A DNA stretch of 64,000 nt from Agarophyton chilense (taxonomy: Eukaryota; Rhodophyta; Florideophyceae; Gracilariales; Gracilariaceae), in contig JARGXX010000079.1 in assembly GCA_030374765.1 (NCBI GenBank), positions 1,178,001 to 1,242,000 of the forward strand, given 5' to 3'. Positions within the stretch are counted from its first letter, which is position 1. Each line of letters starts with the position of its first letter. This document shows positions 30,177 through 39,822 of the stretch, piece after piece. The notes under the pieces are model-generated. The model did no database searches. It was not told where the DNA came from and was given only the letters and a program-made list of their open reading frames with translations. The position numbers and the translations under genes are program-made.

Positions 30177-33029
30177 ATGGGCGCCGCGCCATCCACCGAC
30201 GAACAACACCATCCCAATTACACTCACCGCCACAACTCCTCCACCTCCTCCCCGTCGCCCTCCTCGTCCGCCCTGCCCTTGCAAACGCTCCCTCAGTCGC
30301 GTCGCACTCCCACCGACCTCCACATCCCCCACCAGAAACGACTGGCCAAGCGCCAGATTGAGGTCTACTTTCGCGACTTCTTCAGCCTCTACCATGACCG
30401 CGAGCGCGTCATGGCCCACATCGACCACGAGGCCCACCGCGGTCGCATCGACGAAACTACCCGCCTCCGCCTGCGCAAGGAACAGTTCATGCGCGAGCTC
30501 CAGTACATCCGTCGCAAGCGCAAGCCCATGAGCATCTCCAACTACCACATCATCCGCAAGATTGGCCAGGGCAGCTTTGGTCAAGTCTTTCTGGTCCGCG
30601 ATCTTTACAACCGCGAGTTGTACGCCATGAAAAAGCTCAGAAAGACCGATATGATTTGCAAGCGTCAGGTCAACCACGTTTGGCTCGAGCGCTTTGTTCT
30701 CGCCTCCGTCGGAGAGCACCCGCTCGTCGTCAAGATGCATTACAGTTTTCAGGACCAAAAACACCTCTACTTCATCATGGAGTACGTGCCGGGCGGCGAC
30801 ATGATGACCATGCTCATTCGTCGCGAGCACCTTCCCGAGTCGTGGGCCCGTTTCTACATTGCAGAACTCGTTGTCGCCATCGATGCCCTGCACAGGACCG
30901 GCATCATCCATCGCGACATCAAGCCCGACAACATCTTGTTTCGCAAGGATGGCCACATTTGCCTCTCCGACTTTGGTCTCTCCAAGAGTCTCATGCAGCC
31001 TTCTGATCGCCATCGTTTTGCAAATTCTGGCGCAGAGTATGTAAATACACCTAACTTCATTCAACACATCCGCCGCGGCGACGTCGATCTGCCCCTGGAC
31101 AAGCGCATCACATTGTGGAAGGCTCTCGCAAAGGAGAGTGCCTTCTCGCGCGTCGGAACCCCCAACTACATCGCTCCCGAAGTCCTGCAGGACAACAGCT
31201 ACTCCGAGTCCTGTGACTGGTGGTCCGTCGGCGTCATCCTCTTCGAGATGCTCGTTGGCTACCCCCCTTTCTGCCATAGAGACCCCACCCTGGTCACCGC
31301 CATGATCTGTCAGTGGCGCCAGTATCTGCATTTCCCCAGGGAGATCCCCTCCTCCAGACTCAGCGACCATGCCAAGCATTTGATTTGCTCCTTGCTTCGC
31401 GAGGCGCCGTACCGCCTGGGAGCGCGTCGTGGCCTGGAAGAATTCAAGGAACACCGCTTCTTTCAAGGCATCGACTGGGACAAACTCTCTGAAGCCCCAG
31501 CCCCCTTCATCCCCAACCTCAAGTCCGACACTGACACTCGCTACTTTGAGGACGACATCACCAGACAGCAAGTTGCGCAGCCGCACTCGCAAGGCACCGA
31601 AATGCGCCATTCTGCCACCGCCCCGCCCCGCAGAACCAACCAAGATGCACCCCTGCCGCGCAAACGATCCCTCAAACTTATATTTGACAGAAATACCGAC
31701 GTGGAGTTCGTGGGCTTTACATACGTTCCAAGAAGCGTTGATCTTCTTGGAAATCGAAGCTATGGCCGTGGCCCTCAGCGCGATCTCTACAACAATTCGG
31801 CGCCGCCTCGCGCGGATCAGGCCTCGCCAATCACCGATGCGCTGTCGCTCGAAGTAGACCCCCCTGAAGCTATCGCTAGACCGCTTCGCTCTCCGCGCGG
31901 ACCAGTGGCGGAGGCCGCCATTGCAAATGCTCAGGTTTCCACGCCCCACGACTCAGCACAGCCTTCCTCCAGGCGAAGCACACCTAGGCGCTTGTCTTCA
32001 GAGCCCAGACGACCATCCGCCGAGCCCTCTGCTGGCGTAAGGACGGGTCGCGTGCGATTTCGCGATGTGGACGTCCAGCGAAACTCAATGTCCAACGAGG
32101 CTGAACTGCACATCACCAGCGACGTGTCCTCCAACGGAAGCTATGAGCGCAGGGTTGCCGCTGATGGCTCCCGTGCCGTGCAGTTGGAGACGATTCCAGA
32201 GAGCCTGGAGCAATCTATGGCTTCCACCGCATACGACGAATTATTTGATGAAGAAATTGGCGCTTTGAGGGTGAGCGAAGAGGAGCTTATAGTGGACGGA
32301 ACCCAATCTAGTTCGGAGCGAAGTAGACTCGCAGACCTGACGTACTCGCCACCAACGACGAACAGCCAAAGCTGTCTCTCGTTGCCGGACCTTGGTACGA
32401 AGCGTTCTCACATGGACCCGTCGATATACGAAGACGTAGACATAGAAGAGGAAGGAACAGAGCAGCGCAGCGCAGATGGTCTGGACAAAATACCCCACAA
32501 CTTCGCGGATGGCGAGGCATCATCATCATCATCTTCTTCTTCTTCTTCTTCAAGCAAAGAAGAAGCTGAAGAAGACAAACAAGGAGAACAAGGGGACAAC
32601 AGCAGTGATGGCATAATTCGACGTATGAGCAGATTGGTTCGAGAGGAAGACATCCCGGTCTTCAGCACCGCTGAGCGTAATTCAGAATCTCCCGGTTTCT
32701 CGGGAGAAGAGTCATCTGAATTCCCCAACGAAACTGAAGTGAATCATTTCCTCTATGAAGCATCGAGGGGCATGAACAACGCCGCGCGGGAACTTACATC
32801 CACTCCAAATAGTGATATACAAGCTGTTGTTCAGAGCGCAAAGGAAGAACTGAGCGGAACTGCTGCGAGGCTGGGGAGAGAACTAAAGCCAGACATTGGC
32901 ACCAGCACGGCTAGTGATGATACCACTGACTTAGGGAACCGAACGGCCGAACTAAGAGAACCGGAAGACGCTCTCTTGCAACCTGACAAAATGTGGTCCT
33001 CAAAGCCACATCCGAGGACTACACACTGA
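30177..33029 (+). CDS. NDR/LATS-family AGC protein kinase with long C-terminal tail
   Basis: A 950-residue Ser/Thr kinase of the NDR (STK38/LATS) group, core of Hippo/MOR signalling that controls polarity, cytokinesis and growth with MOB partners. Seen: N-terminal MOB-binding helix region at 54-120 (QIEVYFRDFFSLYHDRERV); kinase domain 123-427 with Gly loop GQGSFGQV 130-137, Lys152, HRDIKPDN 245-252, DFG 265-267; the NDR-specific insert between DFG and APE ending in the activation motif AFSRVGTPNYIAPE with Ser324; and a hydrophobic motif FVGFTYVP with Thr515. The 430 residues after it are Ser/Glu-rich and disordered, with a poly-Ser run near 780; human STK38 is only 465 residues. Start: the ATG at 30177 gives MGAAPS, a possible N-myristoylation site. 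The frame stays open far upstream, but the pyrimidine-rich leader argues against using it. Confidence 0.92.
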   Translation: MGAAPSTDEQHHPNYTHRHNSSTSSPSPSSSALPLQTLPQSRRTPTDLHIPHQKRLAKRQIEVYFRDFFSLYHDRERVMAHIDHEAHRGRIDETTRLRLRKEQFMRELQYIRRKRKPMSISNYHIIRKIGQGSFGQVFLVRDLYNRELYAMKKLRKTDMICKRQVNHVWLERFVLASVGEHPLVVKMHYSFQDQKHLYFIMEYVPGGDMMTMLIRREHLPESWARFYIAELVVAIDALHRTGIIHRDIKPDNILFRKDGHICLSDFGLSKSLMQPSDRHRFANSGAEYVNTPNFIQHIRRGDVDLPLDKRITLWKALAKESAFSRVGTPNYIAPEVLQDNSYSESCDWWSVGVILFEMLVGYPPFCHRDPTLVTAMICQWRQYLHFPREIPSSRLSDHAKHLICSLLREAPYRLGARRGLEEFKEHRFFQGIDWDKLSEAPAPFIPNLKSDTDTRYFEDDITRQQVAQPHSQGTEMRHSATAPPRRTNQDAPLPRKRSLKLIFDRNTDVEFVGFTYVPRSVDLLGNRSYGRGPQRDLYNNSAPPRADQASPITDALSLEVDPPEAIARPLRSPRGPVAEAAIANAQVSTPHDSAQPSSRRSTPRRLSSEPRRPSAEPSAGVRTGRVRFRDVDVQRNSMSNEAELHITSDVSSNGSYERRVAADGSRAVQLETIPESLEQSMASTAYDELFDEEIGALRVSEEELIVDGTQSSSERSRLADLTYSPPTTNSQSCLSLPDLGTKRSHMDPSIYEDVDIEEEGTEQRSADGLDKIPHNFADGEASSSSSSSSSSSSKEEAEEDKQGEQGDNSSDGIIRRMSRLVREEDIPVFSTAERNSESPGFSGEESSEFPNETEVNHFLYEASRGMNNAARELTSTPNSDIQAVVQSAKEELSGTAARLGRELKPDIGTSTASDDTTDLGNRTAELREPEDALLQPDKMWSSKPHPRTTH

Positions 33030-33540
33030 TCTGACTAACTGTTTATTGGCGAAAGGTGATATTGTTATTGCTAGTGCAAGTGCTATAGCAAAAGCGTTCG
33101 TGATGGAGAGGTCCGTGGTCTAATATCCAAGTGTATATATATATAAGTTGGCAATCTGGAAATAGAAGTTGTGAGCAATGTCTGTTAATCGTGCTATTGA
33201 AAACTCGAGAATCTGAGTCACGAAGGGCCAAGTGGAGGATTTGACGAAGCCCATTGAAAATGATTTGGTGCTGTCTCTTTCCGTGGTGCGTTTCGGTTTT
33301 TCATTTCTAAACAATATTTATTTCGTACGCCACGCGCGTCGTGCGGAGTGTATGAATCGACAGCAGAGGGGCGAGGAATATATAGCATAGAGAAATTAGA
33401 ATGTTGTAGTGCAACGAGCTGGAAAGGTCGAAGGCTGCTGACACCTCTTCGACTATTAGGCAACTTTCTAAACATCGAAATTCGTCTTCTACGTCGTTTC
33501 TTATTCACCCAGCACTGGCAAAACGTATCCATCGAATCTT
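33030..33540. other. Intergenic
   Basis: Between two plus-strand genes. AT-rich, with a (TA)n-like stretch near 33133-33144 that may be a core promoter element. No gene seen. Confidence 0.4.
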
Positions 33541-34251
33541 ATGCTGCCCGAAAGCGTCATCTTTCACAGCATGCAATCGACAACAGCTTCAGGGCTGAGA
33601 CGGCGTAGGCTCTCTGCAGCTCATGGGCCTGAATCCAAAACAACTGTAGTCCACTCGAATGAATCACAAAAAGACTATGAACTAGTACCGAGCATTACTA
33701 CAGCAGTGGATCGTGTGCTCGAGAAGTGGACGTCAATTCTTAACGACATAAAGCAGCCCGGGCTCTCTTCGGCGACAGAAAAGGATGCTAGAACCACATT
33801 GGAATCTGTCGACTCCCTCTTGAGTAGAGATGAACAGAGCAGATTACACAACCGAAAAATGGATGCACGCAAGACTTTGTTTGTCGTGTTTGGGATATTC
33901 TGTCTCATGGTTCCGGCGTTGCTATTGTTCGATCGACTTCTTTCCATGATGCCCTATGCCAATCTCTTCGAGATTTTGAACTATGCTTCTCAAGAATCTT
34001 CTGCGGTTGGAAGAGTCGCACATGTGTGTGTTCATCTTTTGAAGATTGCGCGCATCCTACGTGCAAGAAATGAATCTAGCAACGGCGCCGTGGGTTGGGT
34101 TTCCTTCTCCCTGCTACTTTTTCTCTTGTGTCTTATTCGCTTTACAATTAGCCCACGACCAGAACTGTCTCACGAAACGAAAACGAAATTTTTACAAGTG
34201 CGGACTTTGATTCAAGACGCACTGAGCAAAGACAATGACGGTTCAGAGTAG
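33541..34251 (+). CDS. Membrane protein of unknown family
   Basis: 236 residues, single exon. The N-terminal about 105 residues are soluble, Ser/Arg-rich then helical. Two clear hydrophobic segments follow: LFVVFGIFCLMVPALLLF at about 112-129 and VGWVSFSLLLFLLCLIRF at about 183-200, with a charged helical loop between them (VHLLKIARILRAR). The C-terminus is polar. No signal peptide precedes the soluble part, so a two-span topology with both ends on the same side is likely. I do not recognise the family. The first ATG is used; a second at 33571 is equally possible. Confidence 0.65.
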   Translation: MLPESVIFHSMQSTTASGLRRRRLSAAHGPESKTTVVHSNESQKDYELVPSITTAVDRVLEKWTSILNDIKQPGLSSATEKDARTTLESVDSLLSRDEQSRLHNRKMDARKTLFVVFGIFCLMVPALLLFDRLLSMMPYANLFEILNYASQESSAVGRVAHVCVHLLKIARILRARNESSNGAVGWVSFSLLLFLLCLIRFTISPRPELSHETKTKFLQVRTLIQDALSKDNDGSE

Positions 34252-34559
34252 CAACAAAACAGAGGAAACGGCGAAGAATGACGTTGTAAGAAAGAGAAAA
34301 CAGCTGGTTTGGAAACATTCGTCTTAAGTTCTTTCGCAATTGTTCTTGTGCTTTTGTGTTCTGTCGAAATAGCTATGAATCGCAATTAGCCACCGTGTAT
34401 CTTCCAGAAAGAAAGAAAGATACACATAAAAAAAGAAATGCTTTCAGGCTTCAATTCAGTTTCGACTAATGCCCTCATTCTGTGAAGAGGAATCACTCTA
34501 AAAGTTTTGTGTATAGAAACTAATCAACAAGTTTCGATATCATACCGATCAGAAAGGGG
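34252..34559. other. Intergenic between convergent genes
   Basis: Short AT-rich 3' flanks; contains an imperfect repeat around tcttccagaaagaaagaaag near 34400. Nothing else seen. Confidence 0.4.
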
Positions 34560-35396
34560 TTATTCGTCTTCACTTTCGTTTGCTTCGTCGTCTTCCTTGC
34601 AAGCTAAGAATATATTGCTACCGGGAAGCATGCCAACATCAGCTGGAAAACTACCTGTTATCAGGAGCCCGTTGTCAAGCAACATTCGAGAGTTGCAGTC
34701 TTCAATAAACCCGAACCAATATATAACCATCCCTGGGCCAAACCTTCCAAGATAAGAACTCACAGACGAAACATAATCCTTATTCAAAGTATACTCGTCC
34801 CCAAACTTCGCCTTACTGTCAATCCATCGAACCACCTTGTTGCGGAACAAAACAGGAACGTAGAGCAAAATGTCGGGAGTTTTGTGACATCCTCGTTTCC
34901 GCAGGTCATTCTCAGTTTCGAACTCAAGACCAAGATTCATCACCTCGTGTATGAGTCGGAGTTCATACTCAAGCCCGAGAGCAGTTCTCAATCGATCCAT
35001 CCTTGGACTGCAGTGTTCGTCCATTTCTACACATAATTCCACATCGTCTCGTAAGCGCTCGTCCGTGATATTTGATGGATCACGCATAAACTGCGTTATT
35101 GATTTTCGATTCAAATCCAGATGGAGCTCCAACACTTTTCTTGCAACTAAGCTGGGAGACAGATTGAACCTCTCAGAAATCTCCATCAACGATAGTCCAG
35201 ACTTGAACATTTCGACAAATGCTTTGCTATGCATTCGAACTAGATAAAACGTTTTCGCAACTTGGCGAGCGTAGAGCTGGTCATAAATGAGTGAAATCGT
35301 GTCATAGCCGATGTCCGGTTGTGCTTTGGCCAATGTAGATATGTCTTCCTTGCAACGAAGCAAAGAACAGATTCGCATCCATTCTGATGCTAACAT
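34560..35396 (-). CDS. CDIN1: CDIN1 (C15orf41)-type TPD nuclease-fold protein
   Basis: 278 residues, the size of human C15orf41/CDIN1 (281). That protein pairs with codanin-1 and is mutated in congenital dyserythropoietic anaemia; it has a predicted PD-(D/E)xK nuclease fold and a role in chromatin or histone handling. Seen: N-terminal helical part with an HTH-like stretch (GLSLMEISERFNLSPSLVAR), then TPDILLYVPV, WIDSKAKFGDEYT and SYLGRFGPGMVIYWFGFI, the conserved TPD-domain blocks including the Asp of TPD and the D-x-K of DSKAKFGD expected for the active site. The acidic C-terminus ends NESEDE. ATG is the complement of 35394-35396. No codanin-1 homologue is in the window. Confidence 0.88.
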   Translation of the reverse strand: MLASEWMRICSLLRCKEDISTLAKAQPDIGYDTISLIYDQLYARQVAKTFYLVRMHSKAFVEMFKSGLSLMEISERFNLSPSLVARKVLELHLDLNRKSITQFMRDPSNITDERLRDDVELCVEMDEHCSPRMDRLRTALGLEYELRLIHEVMNLGLEFETENDLRKRGCHKTPDILLYVPVLFRNKVVRWIDSKAKFGDEYTLNKDYVSSVSSYLGRFGPGMVIYWFGFIEDCNSRMLLDNGLLITGSFPADVGMLPGSNIFLACKEDDEANESEDE

Positions 35397-35662
35397 TCAG
35401 ACCGGGAAAAGAGAAAACTATGGAGACACACGAGCACGATGCTTTTTGAAGAGCGAAAAGAATTTATTTTGAGGGGTGTGCAAGAGCACGTGCAGTGGCG
35501 TAGTTAAAACACAACCCGTTTCACGATCTTCCTCCTTTGTTCTCTTATCCCAGGCCCAGCTTCAGACTCACGAGAAGGTTCCAAGTATGTTTTCGACATT
35601 CACAGCCCCACTGATCCATGTTTCCCGGGATGAACTCGCTCTGATAGTGCCCATTCTTTGAA

Positions 35663-35697
35663 AGCTACGAAGGTGCTCACAAAGCACCTTCGTAGCT
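35663..35697. repeat. Perfect hairpin 1 (15-base arms, 5-base loop)
   Basis: Left arm AGCTACGAAGGTGCT (35663-35677), loop CACAA, right arm AGCACCTTCGTAGCT (35683-35697), all 15 bases pairing. Confidence 0.95.
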
Positions 35698-35743
35698 GTC
35701 TTGCATGTTAACAAGCTTTGATTTGCTCGTTAACATGCAAGAC
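35698..35743. repeat. Perfect hairpin 2 (15-base arms, 16-base loop)
   Basis: Left arm GTCTTGCATGTTAAC (35698-35712), 16-base loop, right arm GTTAACATGCAAGAC (35729-35743), all pairing. It begins at the very base after hairpin 1 ends. Confidence 0.95.
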
Positions 35744-38005
35744 AATGATCATTGGTAGCTGCACGCTTCAGTGGTTGAAAGAGCCGTGCACATGGGCGCA
35801 ATGATTTCATTCATCATGCACATGGAGTCTAATGAGCATATTGTGGGCGCCAGCATTCTATCACAATCAAAGGAGAACTTTCAGATAAAGTTCTTTCTCT
35901 CAAGGAAAGCCAAGAACGTATTTGGCTTATGCCGTATCATATCATGCAATGATCCTCTATTTTTGTGCGGAATACTTCTAAACAGCTCTCTTCGTGAGAT
36001 GCTTGTTAATGGACACCGATACGCAATATGTCGTTCTTCGCGTATGTCCCACAATTGCACCACAGTGATTTCTCTGCAATATATGACGCAACCGGGTGCA
36101 AGGATGGAACGAGTTCTTTGTAGAACTGAGCAAGAAAAACTTTGGCCCTTCGCGCACCCCTCACCTCCGGGAATAGCGGAAAAGCTTGTGGAAGAAGTTT
36201 CCGGCTTCTACTTGCCAACGGAAGCGCCTTTTAGCGTTCATCATGTTAGTGAGAACCGAAACTTATTCGCAATATGTATTTTTAACCCCTCTTTAGGGAT
36301 TTGAACCCTTTCATTTCTAACGATTCTGTAATGGCTTAGAACCCATCCAATCCATACTTTTGTTTCTTGGCTGATGTCTCTATGAAACATGCTAGATTTT
36401 GTGAAATTGTTAACTGACGTGAAGTTGCCCTGTTGGGCGGCCATATTCTGTATTTGGCGGCTTCGCCTTCATACACGGGAGAAGTATTGGGAGAGCATCA
36501 TTATGATTACACACGGTGAGATTTGTCGAATAGTTGGTTCAGCAGGGCTCATGCCATTCACCGCCCCGTTCAGTGTTTGCAAGGACCATTTTTATTCACC
36601 CACTTCTGAAACCTACCACAAACGGGAGTTCTTGTTTTCTTCGCGACCCCCTTTCTTAAGATTATATAGCTTACCGGATTGGCTGCAGTGTTCTAGGGAG
36701 CATCGTCAGAGAGTTATCTCTGGGCTGCTTGGGGTTTACTGTTTCCAAACTCTGCTTCACTGCCACCTCAGCATAACCCTTCGTCATGGCACTGCTACAT
36801 GTTTTGCGACGAGCTTTATGAGGAATAATTAACTCTCCACCCCACGAAATTTGCTCTCGGACGGTCATATGGTTCATAGTCGTGTCCCGTAATCTACCTT
36901 TCAAGTGTCCAATATCATCGGCACCAGTAGATCAAGATTTGGAAACGAAAAGGCACTATTGCGGGCGGTGCCCTGTTTGGCAGGGCAAGACTTTGTTTCT
37001 CCTGGATCGCGAGTGGCTGTCTGTTGCAAGTTGTTGCCTTTCTGGGTCACCCATTCCGGCGTGGTAGCTGTGCAACGGAGGAAGGTTAGAAATGTATCAG
37101 AATCAAAGGATTCTCTCGAAGTTGCCGGCCGAAGTCCTGTATGCGTGGGGGGTCGGTTCTACGACGTCGTGTCCGTAAATTGGAGACTTTCTTCTTAGAG
37201 GGTTTTAGAAGACGAGGTGGATGTAGAACATAAACCACGCAGTTCACGGGAGCATGGTAGAACAGGATTCGAGAAAAACACCTGCATGGCTCTCCTGCTC
37301 GTTGGTGCAACGAAGGGCTCTGTAGCAGAAACGGCCAGGTGAGTAGTAAGTAGGCCAGAATGCGCAGTTCCAAGGCGGAGGACGGCCACTGGATAGGAAG
37401 GTATGTCCATGTTCACAATAGCCACAAAAATAGGGTCATCGCGAAATTCACTCTCACAGAGGTCTTGCCCCCACCCAAATCTTCAGGACACATTGTAATG
37501 CCACAATAAGGTATGTGCCAAACATATCTCCTCTTTAGGAATGTGATGAGTCTATTGCCCATTGTCACTCGTGAATGGGGTTCGGATTGTAAGGTTTTCT
37601 GAACCGCAAAAAGAAATTGCATATTCAACACTCACGATTCTACAATGTCTGCTTCAAAGCCTTGAAGCAAAAAGCAAAGAATCGCATTTGAACCATATCT
37701 TGAGTAAACACGTTTTCAAAAGACTAGGATCCAAATAAAACCATCACAAGGTGTGTCACAATTAAGCAAGTACAAATATTTCCATGCAACGGTACATGTT
37801 GAAGGATGTATTTCACGTCACGGGACTTCGTACTTCATGGATATTCTCGCTGCATACCGTTTGAACCGCGATTTGCTAAGCCCGCGGCCCTACGACGCTA
37901 CAGGGAAGCATAAACGCGATCATGGTTCTGGTGTAAAAAAGCCTCTGGTGCGCCTCACTTTCCAATCCTCTTCTGAACAGTCCAACTGGTTCAGTTCATG
38001 GATGC

Positions 38006-39109
38006 TCATCTTGAATCCAGTACGTCACTGTTCTTTCCCTCGGAAACAGTCGACCAGAATTGTTTCAGAAGTTCTGCTGTCGCAAACGGCTGCTCCAATG
38101 GAACAAAATGCCTTGCGTCGTCAATATGAAAAAGTTGTGCGCCAACTCGTTCAGATATCTCTTTCGCGATTTGTTGAAAATCGTCGCTGTCATTCTTTCC
38201 AACGGCAACCAGCGCAGGAACTTGAACCTCTCCGAGTCTCATACGTAATGGATCCACATCCGAGAGTTGAGGGGTGACAGGATCAGCCATGAAGAAATGA
38301 TATCCTCTGTACGTTTTAGCCATCGAAAGTAGGCGTTTTGCCACTTGCTTATCACCATTTCGAAGGAGGTTTACCCACGTTTCATTATTTGAGATGAATG
38401 ACTGCTTCCATCTTACGGGATCTTGGGCAGATTCACTACCAAGGACATATTTTGCTCCGATTGAGCGCATTCGGCCAACAAAACGGGCTTCGGATACATC
38501 CATAAAGTGTTTCGCGCTCCAACGGTAGCCGGGAAGACCACTACCAAATATCGCGACACTGTTTGTTTTGTTTTCCCGAGATATGGCATATTCTAATGCA
38601 ACAACTCCACCCATTCCCGCACCGACAAGATGCACTCGTTCGATTCCCAAGTGGTCCAGAACCGTATCAATGTCATCAATGTGTGAGTAAACACCCGTGG
38701 GATCAGTCGACCTTCCATACCCACGTAGATCACAAGCAATCAGATTGCCAGGAGGAAAATTTGTCTGGGCAAAGAGGGGTTGAAAAAGGCGGCTGTCCGT
38801 CATAAAGTCATGAAGAAAAAGAGCAGCAGGCCTTCCTTCTCCCAAAGTCTTCATCGTTACAGAAATTTTAGCACAATCCTTCGTTTGCACGGAAAACGAA
38901 GATAGTTGTGACGATGTATGCGTGACTGCAATCGCACATTTCTGGGAATGGCAGGATTTTTGGATTCCGGTATTGATATTTGAGTTGCGGGAATACAGAA
39001 GTAGCCCCTGTGCGAAGGCGAACTGAACTCTGGACTTTTCTCTAGAAACAAGTGGGTGCTCTGTGATGTTTGTGCGAGTACCTCTTCCCAGCTGAGCAGA
39101 AATTAACAT
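38006..39109 (-). CDS. Alpha/beta-hydrolase-fold protein lacking the usual nucleophile
   Basis: 367 residues. An N-terminal extension of about 80 residues (basic, Ser/Thr-rich) suggests organelle import. The fold then follows the esterase/peroxidase-like order: LFLHDFMTDSRLF (oxyanion region, HD in place of HG), LIACDLRGYGRSTDP, and the nucleophile elbow LVGAGMGGVVALEYA at about 161-175. There the usual GHSMGG is GAGMGG, so Gly165 replaces the catalytic Ser. The Asp (VAVGKNDSDD) and His (DDARHFVPLEQ) positions remain. Loss of the nucleophile suggests a binding or non-hydrolytic role, as known in NDRG proteins and some plant and fungal members, or an unusual chemistry. It is transcribed divergently from the D27-type isomerase gene. 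The ATG is the first in frame. Confidence 0.85.
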   Translation of the reverse strand: MLISAQLGRGTRTNITEHPLVSREKSRVQFAFAQGLLLYSRNSNINTGIQKSCHSQKCAIAVTHTSSQLSSFSVQTKDCAKISVTMKTLGEGRPAALFLHDFMTDSRLFQPLFAQTNFPPGNLIACDLRGYGRSTDPTGVYSHIDDIDTVLDHLGIERVHLVGAGMGGVVALEYAISRENKTNSVAIFGSGLPGYRWSAKHFMDVSEARFVGRMRSIGAKYVLGSESAQDPVRWKQSFISNNETWVNLLRNGDKQVAKRLLSMAKTYRGYHFFMADPVTPQLSDVDPLRMRLGEVQVPALVAVGKNDSDDFQQIAKEISERVGAQLFHIDDARHFVPLEQPFATAELLKQFWSTVSEGKNSDVLDSR

Positions 39110-39822
39110 TGTTCAACCTATAGTAGTGCCCTAGGGCAGCGAAAATACCTGACCGACGGCACAATTTTCTCGGTGTCCAGCCCCGATTGCTATTCCGATA
39201 TGTTCCCAAGTAGCAACGTTCAGGATTTGAGCTGATGAAAGTTATAAGAACACAGCTCCCATCAAAACAGGAGTTCTAAACGCCGATGTGAGTTTAATGG
39301 TGCGTCAGCCAATGAAAAATGCGCAATTGTCTAGTTTCAACTGGGTGCCTGTGTGCCCGTTGCCAACCCGTTCTAGTACACTAGTCACCACATTATCTAT
39401 TGTACTGTATCAATCGGTCCTGGTGCTCATCTCATTTGAATGCAGCGAGTGATCTCTCGTATTTAGATCTACGGTTGGGATTCGACGACGATGGAGTTTT
39501 AGTCCTTGCATTCTGATTAGGAAAGCTACCTTAGTGCAAACTGAAGACCATCATCAAAGACAGGCTCCATTGATTGCCTACGCAGGGAAGCGTTCTCGTA
39601 CATACATGCTTTACTGATACCAAGCCCTGTACACTATACATTGTGACCCTGCAGAAGCTTATATCAAGTCTGCTTTTACGTCGGGGAGGCAATCTGGCCG
39701 AAGAGTTGCGGAGGTTTGCGCAGAAATCACTGACAGCGTGCGCGAGTCACTGACGAACTTCCTCGTCTTCATTTGGCCAAGTTACCTTGGAGCTTGTCAC
39801 GACTTTGGTCGCCATAACCAAA
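39110..39822. promoter_or_regulatory. Divergent promoter between hydrolase and D27 genes
   Basis: 713 bases between two divergent start codons. No gene; probably holds both promoters. Confidence 0.4.

Larger units (their letters stand above)
35397..38005. other. Gene-poor stretch with short decayed-looking frames
   Basis: 2.6 kb without a gene I can support. The longest frame (35771-36304, 177 codons, GTG start, first ATG 35798) has no recognisable domain and mixed composition. Further short frames at 36389-36832 (+), 36671-36904 (-) and 36905-37198 (+) are protein-like in places but disconnected. The region may be old coding sequence that has decayed. It contains the two hairpins annotated next. 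Confidence 0.4.

Noticed and set aside
30081-31949. 622-codon minus-strand frame opposite the NDR kinase
   Set aside because: Antisense shadow caused by high GC and codon bias; the plus strand encodes a clear kinase.
35663-35743. Hairpins considered as rho-independent terminators
   Set aside because: No T-run follows either stem, and the genome is eukaryotic.
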